DNA from: Phycisphaera sp.
GTDB taxonomy: Bacteria > Planctomycetota > Phycisphaerae > Phycisphaerales > Phycisphaeraceae
NCBI GenBank assembly: GCA_028285385.1
Contig: JANQPR010000124.1
Location: forward strand, 1-40,124
Length of the DNA: 40,124 nt
Direction: 5' to 3'
The position numbers were made by a program, and so were the translations under genes. The notes under the pieces are model-generated. The model saw only the letters and a program-made list of their open reading frames with translations, had not been told where the DNA came from and did no database searches. This document shows, in pieces, positions 9,730 to 18,054 of this stretch (positions are counted from its first letter, which is position 1; each line of letters begins with the position of its first letter).

Positions 9730-11085
9730 TCAGTCGCCCGAGCGGATCACGTCGCCGGAGAGCACGCGGATGTCGCGCAGCGGGGACCGGGCGGCCGCGG
9801 TGGGGCGCATCGCGATCCAGACGGCCCGCATGCTGCGGTCCTGGGTGAGGAAGTCGCCGGTGGACTGCCGGGTCTCTTCGCTGACGCGGAGGACGGTGAG
9901 GTTGTTGACGTTGGGGTAGCCGACGACGCGGAGGATGCGCCCGGTGTCGGTGAGCATCATGTCGCCGGGGCGGAGCAGCAGGCCGCGGCTGCCGTCGGCA
10001 GGGAACTGCACCTCGTTGGGCACGAGCAGCTGGATCTCGTCGGGTTCCAAGCCGAACGGGTTGGCGCCGGGGGCGTTGGGGTCGATGTCGGACGGGTCGC
10101 GTTCGTTGAGCGTGTTGTCGACCGCGGGGATGCGGAAGACCTTGGGGAAGTAGTTCGGGTTGTCGTAAGGGTTGGCGCAGACGATCGTGTTGCGGGCGTC
10201 GTCCTCGGGGATGGAGCCGTAGCTGGGGTAGACCCGCATGTACGGCGCCCGAAGCACGATGCTGTCGTACGGGCCGGGATCGAGATCGATGTCCTCGATG
10301 TCTTCGGGGTAGCGTTCCAGGATCATGCTGAAGACCTGGTAGTCGGCGGCGAACTCGCTGGCCTGCAGGCCCCGGCGGAACAGCGGCACGATGTAGAGCT
10401 CGCGGTCGGCGGGATTCGCGACGTAACTCGGGAACGAGCGGTCGATCTCGCCCCAGTTGGCCAGCAGTGACTGGTGCTGGCTGTAGCTGCGGCGCGGCGC
10501 GATGCCGGGCGGCGGGTTCGACGCGCCGTAGTCGCTGTAGGCCCGCATGTCGGGGAACTGGTAGTTCGCGACGCCTTCGGACGGCCCGGGGGTCGTGGGC
10601 GGGATGACGTAGCTGGTTGCGTTGGGGTCGAGCGGCGGCATGTACGCGTCGGCCTCGGCCAGCGCGAAGATGTCGAACTCCGGCTCGGGCACGATGTAGC
10701 GCTCCTTCGACGGCGCGGTGTTCACGTCCGCGCCGCGGGCGATGGCGGCGCCCATCGTGTTGTCGTCGTCGATGTCATCGGAGGACGTGCGGCGGTTCGT
10801 CGGGCCCGTGAGGTTGTCCGTGAACCGGAACAGCGCGTCGCCGTTGATGCCCTTGGCACGCAGCAGCGCGTCCGAGCTGCGGACGTTCTGCTGGGCGAGC
10901 ACGTCGCGGACGGTCTCCTTCTGCATCAGGATCGCCGGCGGGAACAGCGACGCGACGGCCGTGATCCCGACCGCGAGGATGCCCAGCGAGATCAACACCT
11001 CGTTGAGCGTGAAGCCCGCGGCCGAGGCCGCGCGTCGGCGGCTGGTGCGGCGGGTCGGTCGGGTTGGGAACGTCGAACGAAGCAT
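9730..11085 (-). CDS. PilV/GspI-like pseudopilin
   Basis: The protein has 451 residues and a prepilin leader AAG|FTLNEVLISLGILAVGI, with glycine at -1, glutamate at +5 and a proline-free helix typical of PilV/GspI (the LISLGILAVG pattern). The rest is a large unassigned extracytoplasmic domain with many Asp, Pro and Tyr residues. I start it at the ATG at 11085, which gives a 26-residue basic leader before the cleavage site. The frame is open far upstream, to about 12234, but that part is antisense-like shadow of the next gene and ends in unrelated sequence. The gene sits 41 bases after the stop of the 364-residue pseudopilin. It is much larger than the usual GspI of about 120 residues, in line with its neighbours. 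Confidence 0.82.
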   Translation of the reverse strand: MLRSTFPTRPTRRTSRRRAASAAGFTLNEVLISLGILAVGITAVASLFPPAILMQKETVRDVLAQQNVRSSDALLRAKGINGDALFRFTDNLTGPTNRRTSSDDIDDDNTMGAAIARGADVNTAPSKERYIVPEPEFDIFALAEADAYMPPLDPNATSYVIPPTTPGPSEGVANYQFPDMRAYSDYGASNPPPGIAPRRSYSQHQSLLANWGEIDRSFPSYVANPADRELYIVPLFRRGLQASEFAADYQVFSMILERYPEDIEDIDLDPGPYDSIVLRAPYMRVYPSYGSIPEDDARNTIVCANPYDNPNYFPKVFRIPAVDNTLNERDPSDIDPNAPGANPFGLEPDEIQLLVPNEVQFPADGSRGLLLRPGDMMLTDTGRILRVVGYPNVNNLTVLRVSEETRQSTGDFLTQDRSMRAVWIAMRPTAAARSPLRDIRVLSGDVIRSGD

Positions 11086-11126
11086 CGTGGTCGGTGGAGC
11101 AAGAACGGGGAGCGGCCGCGTCGCGG

Positions 11127-12221
11127 TCAGCGGCGCAGCTCGGCGCCGGTGCGGCGGTTGAAGAACAGCACGGTGCCTCCGGCCGACGACGCGGCCCAGG
11201 CGAGCAGGTTGTCGTCTTCGGTTAGGTCGATGGTGATGCCGGCGGCGCGTTGCGGGTGGAACTGATCGGTGTTGTTGGGGCCGGTGCCGTCGGCGTTGAC
11301 GTCGGCGGGGTCGTCGCTGAAGATCGAGAACCGAGCGGGGACCCGGTCGGTCTGGAAGATCACGATGCCGACGACCGGCTCGATCTTCTCGAACGGCAGC
11401 TTGCGTCGGCCCTCCATGAAGCCGCGGGCCTCGGGGTCCCGGTTCTCGGGGATCGAGAGGGTACGGGTGCGGAAGTCGTCGGGAGTGATGTTCTCGGCGC
11501 CGCCGCGGCGGTACGCGTCGAGTGTCTGGTTGCCGTCGTCGTCGCCGTTGTTGACGAAGTCGTCGCGGTCGTTGGAGGTGTCCCAGACGCCGTCGCCGTC
11601 GCCGTCGTAGTACACGAACCCGTCGGCGCGGCGGAAGTTGCGCAGCGTGGTGATCTCGGACGGGTCGACCGCCTGCGTGATCAGGTCGCCCCGCCGGCTG
11701 AACGACACCGCGAACGGCGGCGGCAGCAGCTCGATCGTGTCCTCGCCGGTCCGCACCAACCCCAACACGCTGACGCCTTTGGGCAGCAGCAGGTCGTCGA
11801 GGTCCTGGATCGGCCTGTAGCCGTTGTAGATCGCGGTGCCCAACGGCGGGAGTTCCAGCCGCCGGCCGCCCGATTCCTCCGCGGCCTCGTCGTTCTCGCT
11901 GATCCGCAGCTCGTTGGCGGGCGTGAAGATCACCGCGGCGCCGCTGTAGCCGTCGCCGTTGGTCTCGGAGGTGCGCCCCTGGAACGAGTCGACGAACGGG
12001 ACGTACCGCGTCGCGTAGGCCCGCGCGGCCTGAACCGCGTTGCTGATCGAGTTCGCCGCCATCTGCTCCTGGCTGGAACGCAGCATGCCACGGACGTAGG
12101 TGAACGACAGCCCGACCAGCAGCGAGATGATCGCGATCACGACCAGCAGCTCGATCAGCGTGAACGCCGAGCGTCGCGGGGCCGCATGCGTACGGGTTGA
12201 TTCGCGCCGAGTGCTGTGCAT
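11127..12221 (-). CDS. GspH/GspG-like pseudopilin with large C-terminal domain
   Basis: The 364-residue protein has the leader RRSA|FTLIELLVVIAIISLLVGL, with alanine instead of glycine at -1 and glutamate at +5. After the N-terminal helix, SISNAVQAARAYATRY resembles the helix of GspH-type pseudopilins. The middle holds a very acidic stretch (DGDGDGVWDTSNDRDD) that could bind calcium, followed by a beta-rich C-terminal part ending in FFNRRTGAELRR. The ATG at 12221 overlaps the stop of the upstream gene by one base (TGATG), so translation is probably coupled and the start is secure. The family is certain; the H versus G class is not. Confidence 0.82.
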   Translation of the reverse strand: MHSTRRESTRTHAAPRRSAFTLIELLVVIAIISLLVGLSFTYVRGMLRSSQEQMAANSISNAVQAARAYATRYVPFVDSFQGRTSETNGDGYSGAAVIFTPANELRISENDEAAEESGGRRLELPPLGTAIYNGYRPIQDLDDLLLPKGVSVLGLVRTGEDTIELLPPPFAVSFSRRGDLITQAVDPSEITTLRNFRRADGFVYYDGDGDGVWDTSNDRDDFVNNGDDDGNQTLDAYRRGGAENITPDDFRTRTLSIPENRDPEARGFMEGRRKLPFEKIEPVVGIVIFQTDRVPARFSIFSDDPADVNADGTGPNNTDQFHPQRAAGITIDLTEDDNLLAWAASSAGGTVLFFNRRTGAELRR

Positions 12222-12970
12222 CAGTCGAACTCAAAACTCACGATGTTGTCCTCGGCGGCTTCCGCCAGCTCGCGGTCCTCGTCCGACAGCGTCGTGCCGG
12301 CTTTCAACTCGGCCAGCAGCTTGGCGCTGCCCCACACCCCGTCCGGTCCGGCGGAGGCGAAGAACGGCGTCGGGTGAACCGGCAGGAAGTCGTCTTCCTC
12401 GAAGCTGTCCTCGTGGCTGACCCGTTTGGCGTAACGCATCTTGGCGTCCCACGGGTCCAGCAGCGTCCACAACTCCAAGTCGAGATAGGCCGTCGTCTGG
12501 CCACGGTTCACCGCCGTCTGGAAGTCCGGCGGGTTCTGGTCGTCGCTGTCGTGCCCGTCGTTGTCGGCGTCCCACGACAAGCCCTGGCGTCCTACGCCCG
12601 CGCGCAGCATCGACTCCGCCGTGCCGCCGAGCTGCTGGATGTTCACCAGGACCAGCCCGATGGTGGTGTCGTCTTCGTCATCGTCGGAGACCACGAGCCC
12701 GTCGATCCGGTCGACGCCGGTCGTCCGGGTGTGGTCGGGGACGTTGCCGGTCTGGAGCTTGTACTCGTCCAGCGCGCCGGAGAGCGCGTTGAGCACGGCC
12801 TTGGTCTTGCCGACCTCCGCCTGAGCCAACATGCGGATCGCGACCGGCGTGATGATCCCGACCAGCAGCGCGATGATCGAGATCGTCACCAGCACCTCGA
12901 TCAGCGTGAAGCCGGTCGGCCGTGCGGGCGCTCCTCGTGTCGAGCCGGGATGTCGGCGTGTTGCGTTCAT
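12221..12970 (-). CDS. GspG-like pseudopilin of set B
   Basis: The protein has 249 residues from the ATG at 12970. Its leader is RPTG|FTLIEVLVTISIIALLVGI, with glycine at -1 and glutamate at +5. The helix continues as RMLAQAEVGKTKAVLNALSGALDEYKLQTG, the pattern of GspG major pseudopilins, in which a short helix precedes the length-determining strand. The C-terminal part (PWDAKMRYAKR, GPDGVWGS) also resembles the GspG core with extra residues. A GTG at 13039 would extend the frame 23 residues upstream, but those codons lie in the heptamer repeat and encode VSGQWSVVSGQ, so I reject that start. It follows gspF of set B across an 87-base spacer that holds the repeat. Confidence 0.85.
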   Translation of the reverse strand: MNATRRHPGSTRGAPARPTGFTLIEVLVTISIIALLVGIITPVAIRMLAQAEVGKTKAVLNALSGALDEYKLQTGNVPDHTRTTGVDRIDGLVVSDDDEDDTTIGLVLVNIQQLGGTAESMLRAGVGRQGLSWDADNDGHDSDDQNPPDFQTAVNRGQTTAYLDLELWTLLDPWDAKMRYAKRVSHEDSFEEDDFLPVHPTPFFASAGPDGVWGSAKLLAELKAGTTLSDEDRELAEAAEDNIVSFEFD

Positions 12971-13002
12971 GTTGAACTCGCGTAACGGCGTTTCACACTC
13001 GC

Positions 13003-13054
13003 ACTGACCACTGACCACTGACCACTGACCACTGACCACTGACCACTGACCACT
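13003..13054. repeat. Heptanucleotide tandem repeat, 7 full copies
   Basis: The unit ACTGACC is repeated seven times without a mismatch from 13003 to 13051 and is followed by a further ACT. It fills most of the spacer between the gspF stop and the start of the next pseudopilin gene. Being seven bases long, the unit changes frame with each copy. There are no spacers between copies, so this is a short tandem repeat and not a CRISPR array. Confidence 0.95.
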
Positions 13055-13057
13055 CGC

Positions 13058-14365
13058 TTACATCATCGAACTCATCAGCTTCACCAACGGGAGGAACAGC
13101 GCGACGACGATGAAGCCGACGATGCCGCCGAGGATGACGACCATGATCGGTTCGAGTAGCGAGACCAGGCCCGCGACGGCGGTGTCGACTTCTTCGTCGT
13201 AGTTGTCCGCGATCTTCAGGAGCATCTTGTCGAGGTCACCGGTCTCCTCGCCGACGTCGATCATGTTGACGACGATGGGGTCGCAGACCTTGGCCTTGCG
13301 CAGCGGCTCGGCGAAGCTGTCGCCCTGACGGACGGAGTTGTGCACGCCGATCAACGCGTTGGCGTAGATGGCGTTGCCGGTGGTCTCGGAGGTAATGGTG
13401 ATCGCGTCGAGGATGGGCACGCCGGCGTTGACGAGGGTGCCGAGCGTCCGCGTGAACTTGGCGATGGTGGCCTTTTTGACCAGCGGGCCGATGATCGGGG
13501 CCTTGATCATGACCCAGTCGGTAGTTTTTTTGCCGCCAGAGGTCTTGCGGATCAGCTTGAAGAACAGGTAGATCAGCGGCGGAGCAAACACCAGCAGGAT
13601 CACGCCCGGGAACGGCATGTCGCCCTGCAGGTCGTCGGGCAGCAGCGGCCCGGCGAGCCACTTGGACATCTCGATGAGGAACAGGGTCAGCGCGGGCATC
13701 TCGGTGCCGAAGTCGTCGAAGATCTCGATGAACTTGGGCACGATCAGCAGCATGATGCCGATGACGATGATCGCCGCCACGGAGATCACCGCCGCCGGGT
13801 AGATCATCGCCGAGATGATCTTGCGCTTGAGCTTGGCGGCCTTCTCTAGGAAGTCGGCCAGGCGGGAGAGGATCAGGTCCAACACACCGCCGACCTCGCC
13901 GGCCGCGATCATCTTGACGTAGAGCTTGTCGAACGCCTTGGGGTGCTTGGCCATCGCGTCCGAGAGGGCGGCACCGGAAGACACGTCCTCGTGGATCTCG
14001 ACGAGCGCCTTCTTGAGCGCACCGGGTTTCTGCTGCTGCTCCAAGATGGCGAGCGAACGAAGGATCGGCAGGCCCGCGTCCTGCAGCGTGGACATCTGGC
14101 GGGTGAAGGTGGTGAGCTGCTTGTTGCTCACGCCGCCGATGGAGATCGAGATCTCGCCCTTCTTCTTGCCCCCGCCGCCGGCGCCGGCCTTGCCGCCCTT
14201 GCCGCCGCCCCCGCCGCCTTTCTTGGCCTTCTGCTCGCGGATGGACGTGGGGAAGAAGCCCTGGCTCTTGATGCGCGCGGCCGCCTCCTCGGGGTTGGCC
14301 GCGTTGATCGTGCCCTTCTGGGGCTTGCCCGCGTCGTTCAGCGCTTCAAACGTGTAGGTCGGCAT
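13058..14365 (-). CDS. gspF: Inner-membrane platform protein GspF/PilC of set B
   Basis: This 435-residue polytopic protein is the inner-membrane platform that couples the GspE ATPase to pseudopilus assembly. It starts PTYTFEALNDAGKPQKG, as GspF proteins usually do, and has two T2SSF domains. Three membrane segments are visible: around MIYPAAVISVAAIIVIGIMLL, around ILLVFAPPLIYLFF, and the C-terminal VVILGGIVGFIVVALFLP. Conserved elements include TRQMSTLQDAGLPI, the GxEGG-like AAGEVGGVLDLIL in domain 1 and VGEETGDLDKML in domain 2. An unusual glycine/lysine linker occupies about residues 46-70. The ATG at 14365 is preceded by AAGGAG seven bases upstream. The long upstream open frame is shadow sequence. 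It lies 143 bases downstream of gspE. Confidence 0.95.
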   Translation of the reverse strand: MPTYTFEALNDAGKPQKGTINAANPEEAAARIKSQGFFPTSIREQKAKKGGGGGGKGGKAGAGGGGKKKGEISISIGGVSNKQLTTFTRQMSTLQDAGLPILRSLAILEQQQKPGALKKALVEIHEDVSSGAALSDAMAKHPKAFDKLYVKMIAAGEVGGVLDLILSRLADFLEKAAKLKRKIISAMIYPAAVISVAAIIVIGIMLLIVPKFIEIFDDFGTEMPALTLFLIEMSKWLAGPLLPDDLQGDMPFPGVILLVFAPPLIYLFFKLIRKTSGGKKTTDWVMIKAPIIGPLVKKATIAKFTRTLGTLVNAGVPILDAITITSETTGNAIYANALIGVHNSVRQGDSFAEPLRKAKVCDPIVVNMIDVGEETGDLDKMLLKIADNYDEEVDTAVAGLVSLLEPIMVVILGGIVGFIVVALFLPLVKLMSSMM

Positions 14366-14372
14366 GGCGGAA

Positions 14373-14378
14373 CTCCTT
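14373..14378 (-). promoter_or_regulatory. Ribosome binding site of set B gspF
   Basis: On the minus strand AAGGAG lies seven bases before the ATG at 14365. It decides the start of gspF, because the same frame is open for more than 150 further codons upstream. Confidence 0.75.
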
Positions 14379-14508
14379 GCTACCCGGGACCAACGGCAAT
14401 CCACCTCGAGTCTTCGAAACGCGTGTCCTTCGCATCCCGTCCCCCCGGAAGCGCCTCGTTCTCGCCGACGGCCTCGCCGGCTTGCTGTCCACCGACCCTG
14501 TCCGGGGG

Positions 14509-16260
14509 TCAGTCTTCGATCATCGTTTCGCGCACCACCTCGTCGATGCTGGTCAGCCCGTCGTACAACGCGATCAGGCCGGCCTGACGCAGCGTCCGCA
14601 TCCCGCGTTTGCGCGCCTCGCTGCGCAGCAGCTGCGTCGACGCTTGTTTCATGATCAGGTCGCGCAACTCGTCGTCGAGCACCATGATCTCGAACAGGCC
14701 CATCCGGCCCTTGTAGCCCGACTGGTTGCAGAAGTCGCAGCCTCGGCCGCGGTAGAGCTTCCGGCCCTCGAGGTCGTCCTGCGTCAGGTTCAACTGGAAC
14801 AACTCGTCCTCGCTGGGGTCGTAGGCCTCTTTGCACCGCGGGCAGATCTTGCGGACCAGCCGCTGGGCGACGATGCCCTCGATCGTCGCGGTGATCAGGA
14901 AGGACTCGAGCCCGAGGTCGAGCAGCCGGGCGATCGACGAGGGCGCGTCGTTGGTGTGCAGGGTGGTGAACACCAGGTGTCCCGTGAGCGACGCCTGCAC
15001 CGCGATCTGCGCGGTCTCGAGGTCGCGCGTCTCGCCGACGAGGATGATGTCCGGGTCCTGCCGCAGGAAGGACCGCAGCGCCGCGGCGAAGGTGAGCCCG
15101 ACGTCGGGGTTGACCTGGACCTGGCAGAGGCCGTCGATGTCGTACTCGACGGGGTCCTCGGCGGTGAGGATCTTCTCGCTGATCTCGTTCAGCTCCGCCA
15201 ACGCCGAGTACAGCGTCGTCGTCTTGCCCGAACCCGTGGGCCCGGTGACGATGACGATCCCGTTCGGCTTCTTGATCAGTTGGCGGAAGGAGTCGAGGTC
15301 GTCGCCGCGCATGCCGACCGCGTCGAGCGAGAGCGACGTGTTGGTCCGGTCGAGGACACGCATGACGACCGACTCGCCGAACATCGTGGGCAGGACCGCG
15401 ACGCGGAGGTCGACCGGGCTGTTGCCGACGGTCAACTCGATCCGACCGTCCTGCGGCAGGCGGCGCTCGGCGATGTCGAGGTTAGACATGACCTTGATGC
15501 GGGACACGATCGGCAGGGCCAGGTGCCGCGGCGGCGGGATCATCTCGTAGAGCACGCCGTCGATGCGGTACCGCATCTTGAACTCGTCCTCGAACGGCTC
15601 GAAATGGATGTCCGAGGCCTTGTCCTTGATCGCCTGCAGCAGCACGAGGTTGAGCAACCGGATGACCCGGTTGTCGTTGGCCATCTCGATCTGCTCTTCG
15701 AGGTCGACCGACTTGCCGCCGTCGAACTCGAAGTCCTCGTCCTCGTCCTCGGACAGCTCGGCGACCAGCGAGGCGAGCGACTCCTCGTCCTCGCCGTAGT
15801 ACTGGTTGATCTTGCCCTCGAGCTGCTCGGCCGGGGCGACGACCGACTCGACGCTGAAGCCCATCATCAGCTGCAGCGTGTCGAGGGCCTGGTAGTTGTC
15901 GGCGGACTTGACGGCGACGGTCAGCCGCTTCTTGCCCTCGTCGTACGAGAGCGGCAGCACGTTGTAGGTGTTCGCCATCTCCGAGGGGATGAGCTTGAGC
16001 ACCTCCTCGGGGATGTCGAAGTCGCCCAGGTCGACCATCTCCATGCCCTGCTGGGCGGCGAGGGCCTGGTTGAGCTGGTCGGCGTTGATGTAGCCGAGCT
16101 CGATGAGCAGCTGCCCGAGCGGGGCCCGACGGGTCTCCTGGAGGGCAAGCGCTTCCTGGACCTGATCGCGGGTGACCATGCCGAGTTTGGTCATCACTCG
16201 GCCGATGCGTCGCCCCTTGAGGTCGCCACCGCCGCTGCTTCGGGAGGATTTCTCAGCCAT
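14509..16260 (-). CDS. gspE: Assembly ATPase GspE/PilB of set B
   Basis: The 583-residue cytoplasmic hexameric ATPase powers pseudopilus assembly. The N-terminal MshEN/GspE-N region covers about residues 15-155 (LGQLLIELGYINADQL and following) and is followed by an acidic linker. The motor domain has Walker A GPTGSGKT at 340-347 with lysine 346, the aspartate box around AEDPVEYDIDG, Walker B DIILVGE with glutamate 410, and the histidine box TGHLVFTTLHTNDA at about 426-439. A tetracysteine zinc motif is formed by C473, C476, C508 and C511, as in GspE and PilB. The start at 16260 gives a natural N-terminus, although no Shine-Dalgarno sequence is visible. It is the first gene of set B and is preceded by a 370-base non-coding region. 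Confidence 0.96.
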   Translation of the reverse strand: MAEKSSRSSGGGDLKGRRIGRVMTKLGMVTRDQVQEALALQETRRAPLGQLLIELGYINADQLNQALAAQQGMEMVDLGDFDIPEEVLKLIPSEMANTYNVLPLSYDEGKKRLTVAVKSADNYQALDTLQLMMGFSVESVVAPAEQLEGKINQYYGEDEESLASLVAELSEDEDEDFEFDGGKSVDLEEQIEMANDNRVIRLLNLVLLQAIKDKASDIHFEPFEDEFKMRYRIDGVLYEMIPPPRHLALPIVSRIKVMSNLDIAERRLPQDGRIELTVGNSPVDLRVAVLPTMFGESVVMRVLDRTNTSLSLDAVGMRGDDLDSFRQLIKKPNGIVIVTGPTGSGKTTTLYSALAELNEISEKILTAEDPVEYDIDGLCQVQVNPDVGLTFAAALRSFLRQDPDIILVGETRDLETAQIAVQASLTGHLVFTTLHTNDAPSSIARLLDLGLESFLITATIEGIVAQRLVRKICPRCKEAYDPSEDELFQLNLTQDDLEGRKLYRGRGCDFCNQSGYKGRMGLFEIMVLDDELRDLIMKQASTQLLRSEARKRGMRTLRQAGLIALYDGLTSIDEVVRETMIED

Positions 16261-16630
16261 GAGGGGTCATGCGTGGGGTACGGGGTGGATCAGGCTCCGT
16301 CACACGATTCGTTTTCCCGGTGTCCGATTTAAACACTTTTTATTCCGTGAACGAAGGAAGTAACAGCCGCGACGGTCACGGAGAATCAAACAGTGCAGCA
16401 AGCAGGCGGTGGCGCTACGGCCGAGTGCGGGGCGTACAAGCCTTTCGCCAGTACGTAACACGACAGTAACGAGGTTCGTCGGGATTTACAAGGGAAAACG
16501 CGGACGAAGATAGATATGACAGTCGGAATGGTGATCGATTGATCGTCGATCATCGACCTGGAGCGACGCTCGAGAGCGGCAAACCGAGTCGCAGGACTGA
16601 GATTGACGGAGTCGTGACTTCGGCCGTGGA
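16261..16630. other. Intergenic region upstream of set B gspE
   Basis: This 370-base stretch holds no convincing gene and is clearly richer in A and T than its surroundings around 16315-16360 and 16480-16560. It separates the 3' end of the receiver gene from the start of gspE and is the obvious place for a set B promoter, but I see no confident -35/-10 pair. A perfect inverted repeat, TGATCG-T-CGATCA, lies at 16540-16552. It could be an operator or part of a terminator for the receiver gene. Confidence 0.4.
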
Positions 16631-17029
16631 TCAGGTCCGGGTCGTCGCGGAAGCCAGCAGCTCCTGGGCCTTGGCGATCAGGTGTCGGGCGCTGAACGGC
16701 TTCGATTCCATGTGCTGGATGTTGGTCCGTGCGAGCTCTTCATCCGATACGGCGTGGCCCCGGGCGGTCAGCATGATCACCGGGACGTCCGCGGTTTCGG
16801 GGGTGTCCCGCAGCGCGATCGCGAACTGCAGCCCGTCCATCACGGGCATGTTGAAATCCGAGATCACCAACGCCGGGCGGACCCGCTGGGCCAGTTCGAG
16901 CGCGTCCTCGCCGTTGTTGGTCGGGTGGACGTCGTACCCCGCCTCCTCGAGCTTGACCTTGAGGATGTAGACGATGTGGGTGTCGTCGTCGGCGATCACG
17001 ACCGGGATGGGGGTGCCTGGATCGGGCAT
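16631..17029 (-). CDS. CheY-like single-domain response regulator
   Basis: The 132-residue protein is a stand-alone receiver domain with no output domain. The phosphoacceptor is D58 in VISDFNMPVMDG, the acidic pocket is D14/D15 in IADDDTH, and the switch residues are T88 (MLTAR) and K110 (MESKPFS). It probably relays phosphoryl groups by protein-protein contact. It lies between sets A and B, 59 bases after the PilX-like gene that ends set A. Set A also begins with a histidine kinase, so the two may act together on pilus or secretion assembly; that pairing is inferred. The ATG at 17029 is the natural start. Confidence 0.93.
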   Translation of the reverse strand: MPDPGTPIPVVIADDDTHIVYILKVKLEEAGYDVHPTNNGEDALELAQRVRPALVISDFNMPVMDGLQFAIALRDTPETADVPVIMLTARGHAVSDEELARTNIQHMESKPFSARHLIAKAQELLASATTRT

Positions 17030-17049
17030 CTAAATGACCATCGGACAAA

Positions 17050-17072
17050 GCCCGGCGGCGTTTCACCGCCCA
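17050..17072 (-). terminator. Possible weak terminator after set A
   Basis: On the minus strand GGCGG and CCGCC flank a seven-base loop, followed by GGGCTTTG. It lies directly after the PilX-like stop. The T run is short, so this may instead be an mRNA-stabilising hairpin. Confidence 0.3.
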
Positions 17073-17088
17073 GCGGGGATCCGAGGCT

Positions 17089-18054
17089 TCACGGGTCCAG
17101 CTGCCGCCGATAACTCCCGCGGACCACCATGAACGGGCTGTCGTTCAGGACTTCGCGGACGGACAGGTCGTCGAAATGGATGGTCTGGTTCCCGGAGACG
17201 GTGACGCCGTAGACGTAGGTCAGGTCCGGGGTGAACGAGAAATCCGGCGTGAGGTCGGCGGTGACCTTGGTCCACGTCGTGCCCGCCGGGGTGGCCTCGT
17301 CGACGTAACGGATGCTGAAACCTTGGGAGGTGTAAAGGCCGATTTTCACGTCTTCGGGCGTGTTGGGCAGGCGCATCCAGACCGTACAGCGGTAGGTCTT
17401 GTCGGTCTCGATGTCGCCGTTGGGCAGGTCTTGCTTCCAAGCGTCCAGTTGGGTGAACCGGTTTTCGAAGGCCAGGTAGATGTTGCCGCCGTGGGGGCTG
17501 TCCGAGTAGCCGTTGATGTTTCCGGCCAGCGCGGTTCTGCCATAGCCCGCCGAGCCGGCCTCCATGTCGCCGTTGGTCACCAACTCCGGGCCGAGCACTT
17601 CCAACGCCTCGACTTCGATGCTGACCAACCGCACCGCCTCGCCGCGCGTGGCGCGGGCGGTCAGGCGGAACGGCTCCTCGTCGTCGTCGTCGAGGGCCGT
17701 GTCGTTCAGGTCCTCGAGCTTGAACGTGAACCCGCCGTCGCCGAGCGCTTCCCAACCGGTCCACTGCTCGTGGGTGTAGGTGTCGCGCCAGTTCGGGTCG
17801 TTGACGAGGCGTTCGAGCGCGATCTGCAGGGCGGCGTCGGCGAGCACCTGGGCCTCGGCGGCGTGGGCCTCGTCGAGCTGGCCCCGCTGCTGGATCCGCG
17901 TCGCGGCGACGGCCGACATCCCGATGATCATCACGAGCCCCGACACCGCCAGCACCAGCAGGTACACCGACCCGCGCCGGCGGTGGTCCCGCTGACGACG
18001 GCTCGGCGACCGCTGCACCATCGACTCCGTTGCTCGGGGGTGGGTGGGGGTCAC
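17089..18054 (-). CDS. PilX-like minor pilin with carbohydrate-binding-like domain
   Basis: The 321-residue protein starts with a basic leader and RRRGSVYLLVLAVSGLVMIIGMSAVAA, a PilX/GspK-type N-terminus without glutamate at +5. AAEAQVLADAALQIALERL follows, as in PilX proteins. After about residue 150 there is a separate beta-rich module beginning ELVTNGDMEAG and containing HGGNIYLAF and TYRCTVWMRLP. This resembles the CBM4/9-like carbohydrate-binding fold, in which the N-G-D/S-F/M-E start is common. The GTG at 18054 overlaps the upstream stop as GTGA, which supports coupled translation; an ATG eleven codons later would also work. I infer a minor pilin displaying a ligand-binding module. The CBM assignment is by motif only. 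Confidence 0.75.
   Translation of the reverse strand: MTPTHPRATESMVQRSPSRRQRDHRRRGSVYLLVLAVSGLVMIIGMSAVAATRIQQRGQLDEAHAAEAQVLADAALQIALERLVNDPNWRDTYTHEQWTGWEALGDGGFTFKLEDLNDTALDDDDEEPFRLTARATRGEAVRLVSIEVEALEVLGPELVTNGDMEAGSAGYGRTALAGNINGYSDSPHGGNIYLAFENRFTQLDAWKQDLPNGDIETDKTYRCTVWMRLPNTPEDVKIGLYTSQGFSIRYVDEATPAGTTWTKVTADLTPDFSFTPDLTYVYGVTVSGNQTIHFDDLSVREVLNDSPFMVVRGSYRRQLDP

Noticed and set aside
11086-12234. Upstream extension of the 451-residue pseudopilin to an 834-codon frame
   Set aside because: The added sequence is an alternative-frame reading of the neighbouring pseudopilin gene and would bury the prepilin leader in the middle of the protein.
12971-13039. GTG start 23 codons upstream for the GspG-like pseudopilin
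   Set aside because: The extra codons come from the heptamer repeat and lengthen the prepilin leader beyond the usual size; the ATG at 12970 fits better.
13003-13054. Possible CRISPR array
   Set aside because: The unit is seven bases, copies are contiguous and there are no spacers or cas genes.
14377-16332. A 651-codon plus-strand open frame opposite set B gspE
   Set aside because: It mirrors gspE in the opposite strand, is rich in Asp/Glu/Arg/Val repeats typical of antisense frames in GC-rich DNA, and has no family resemblance.
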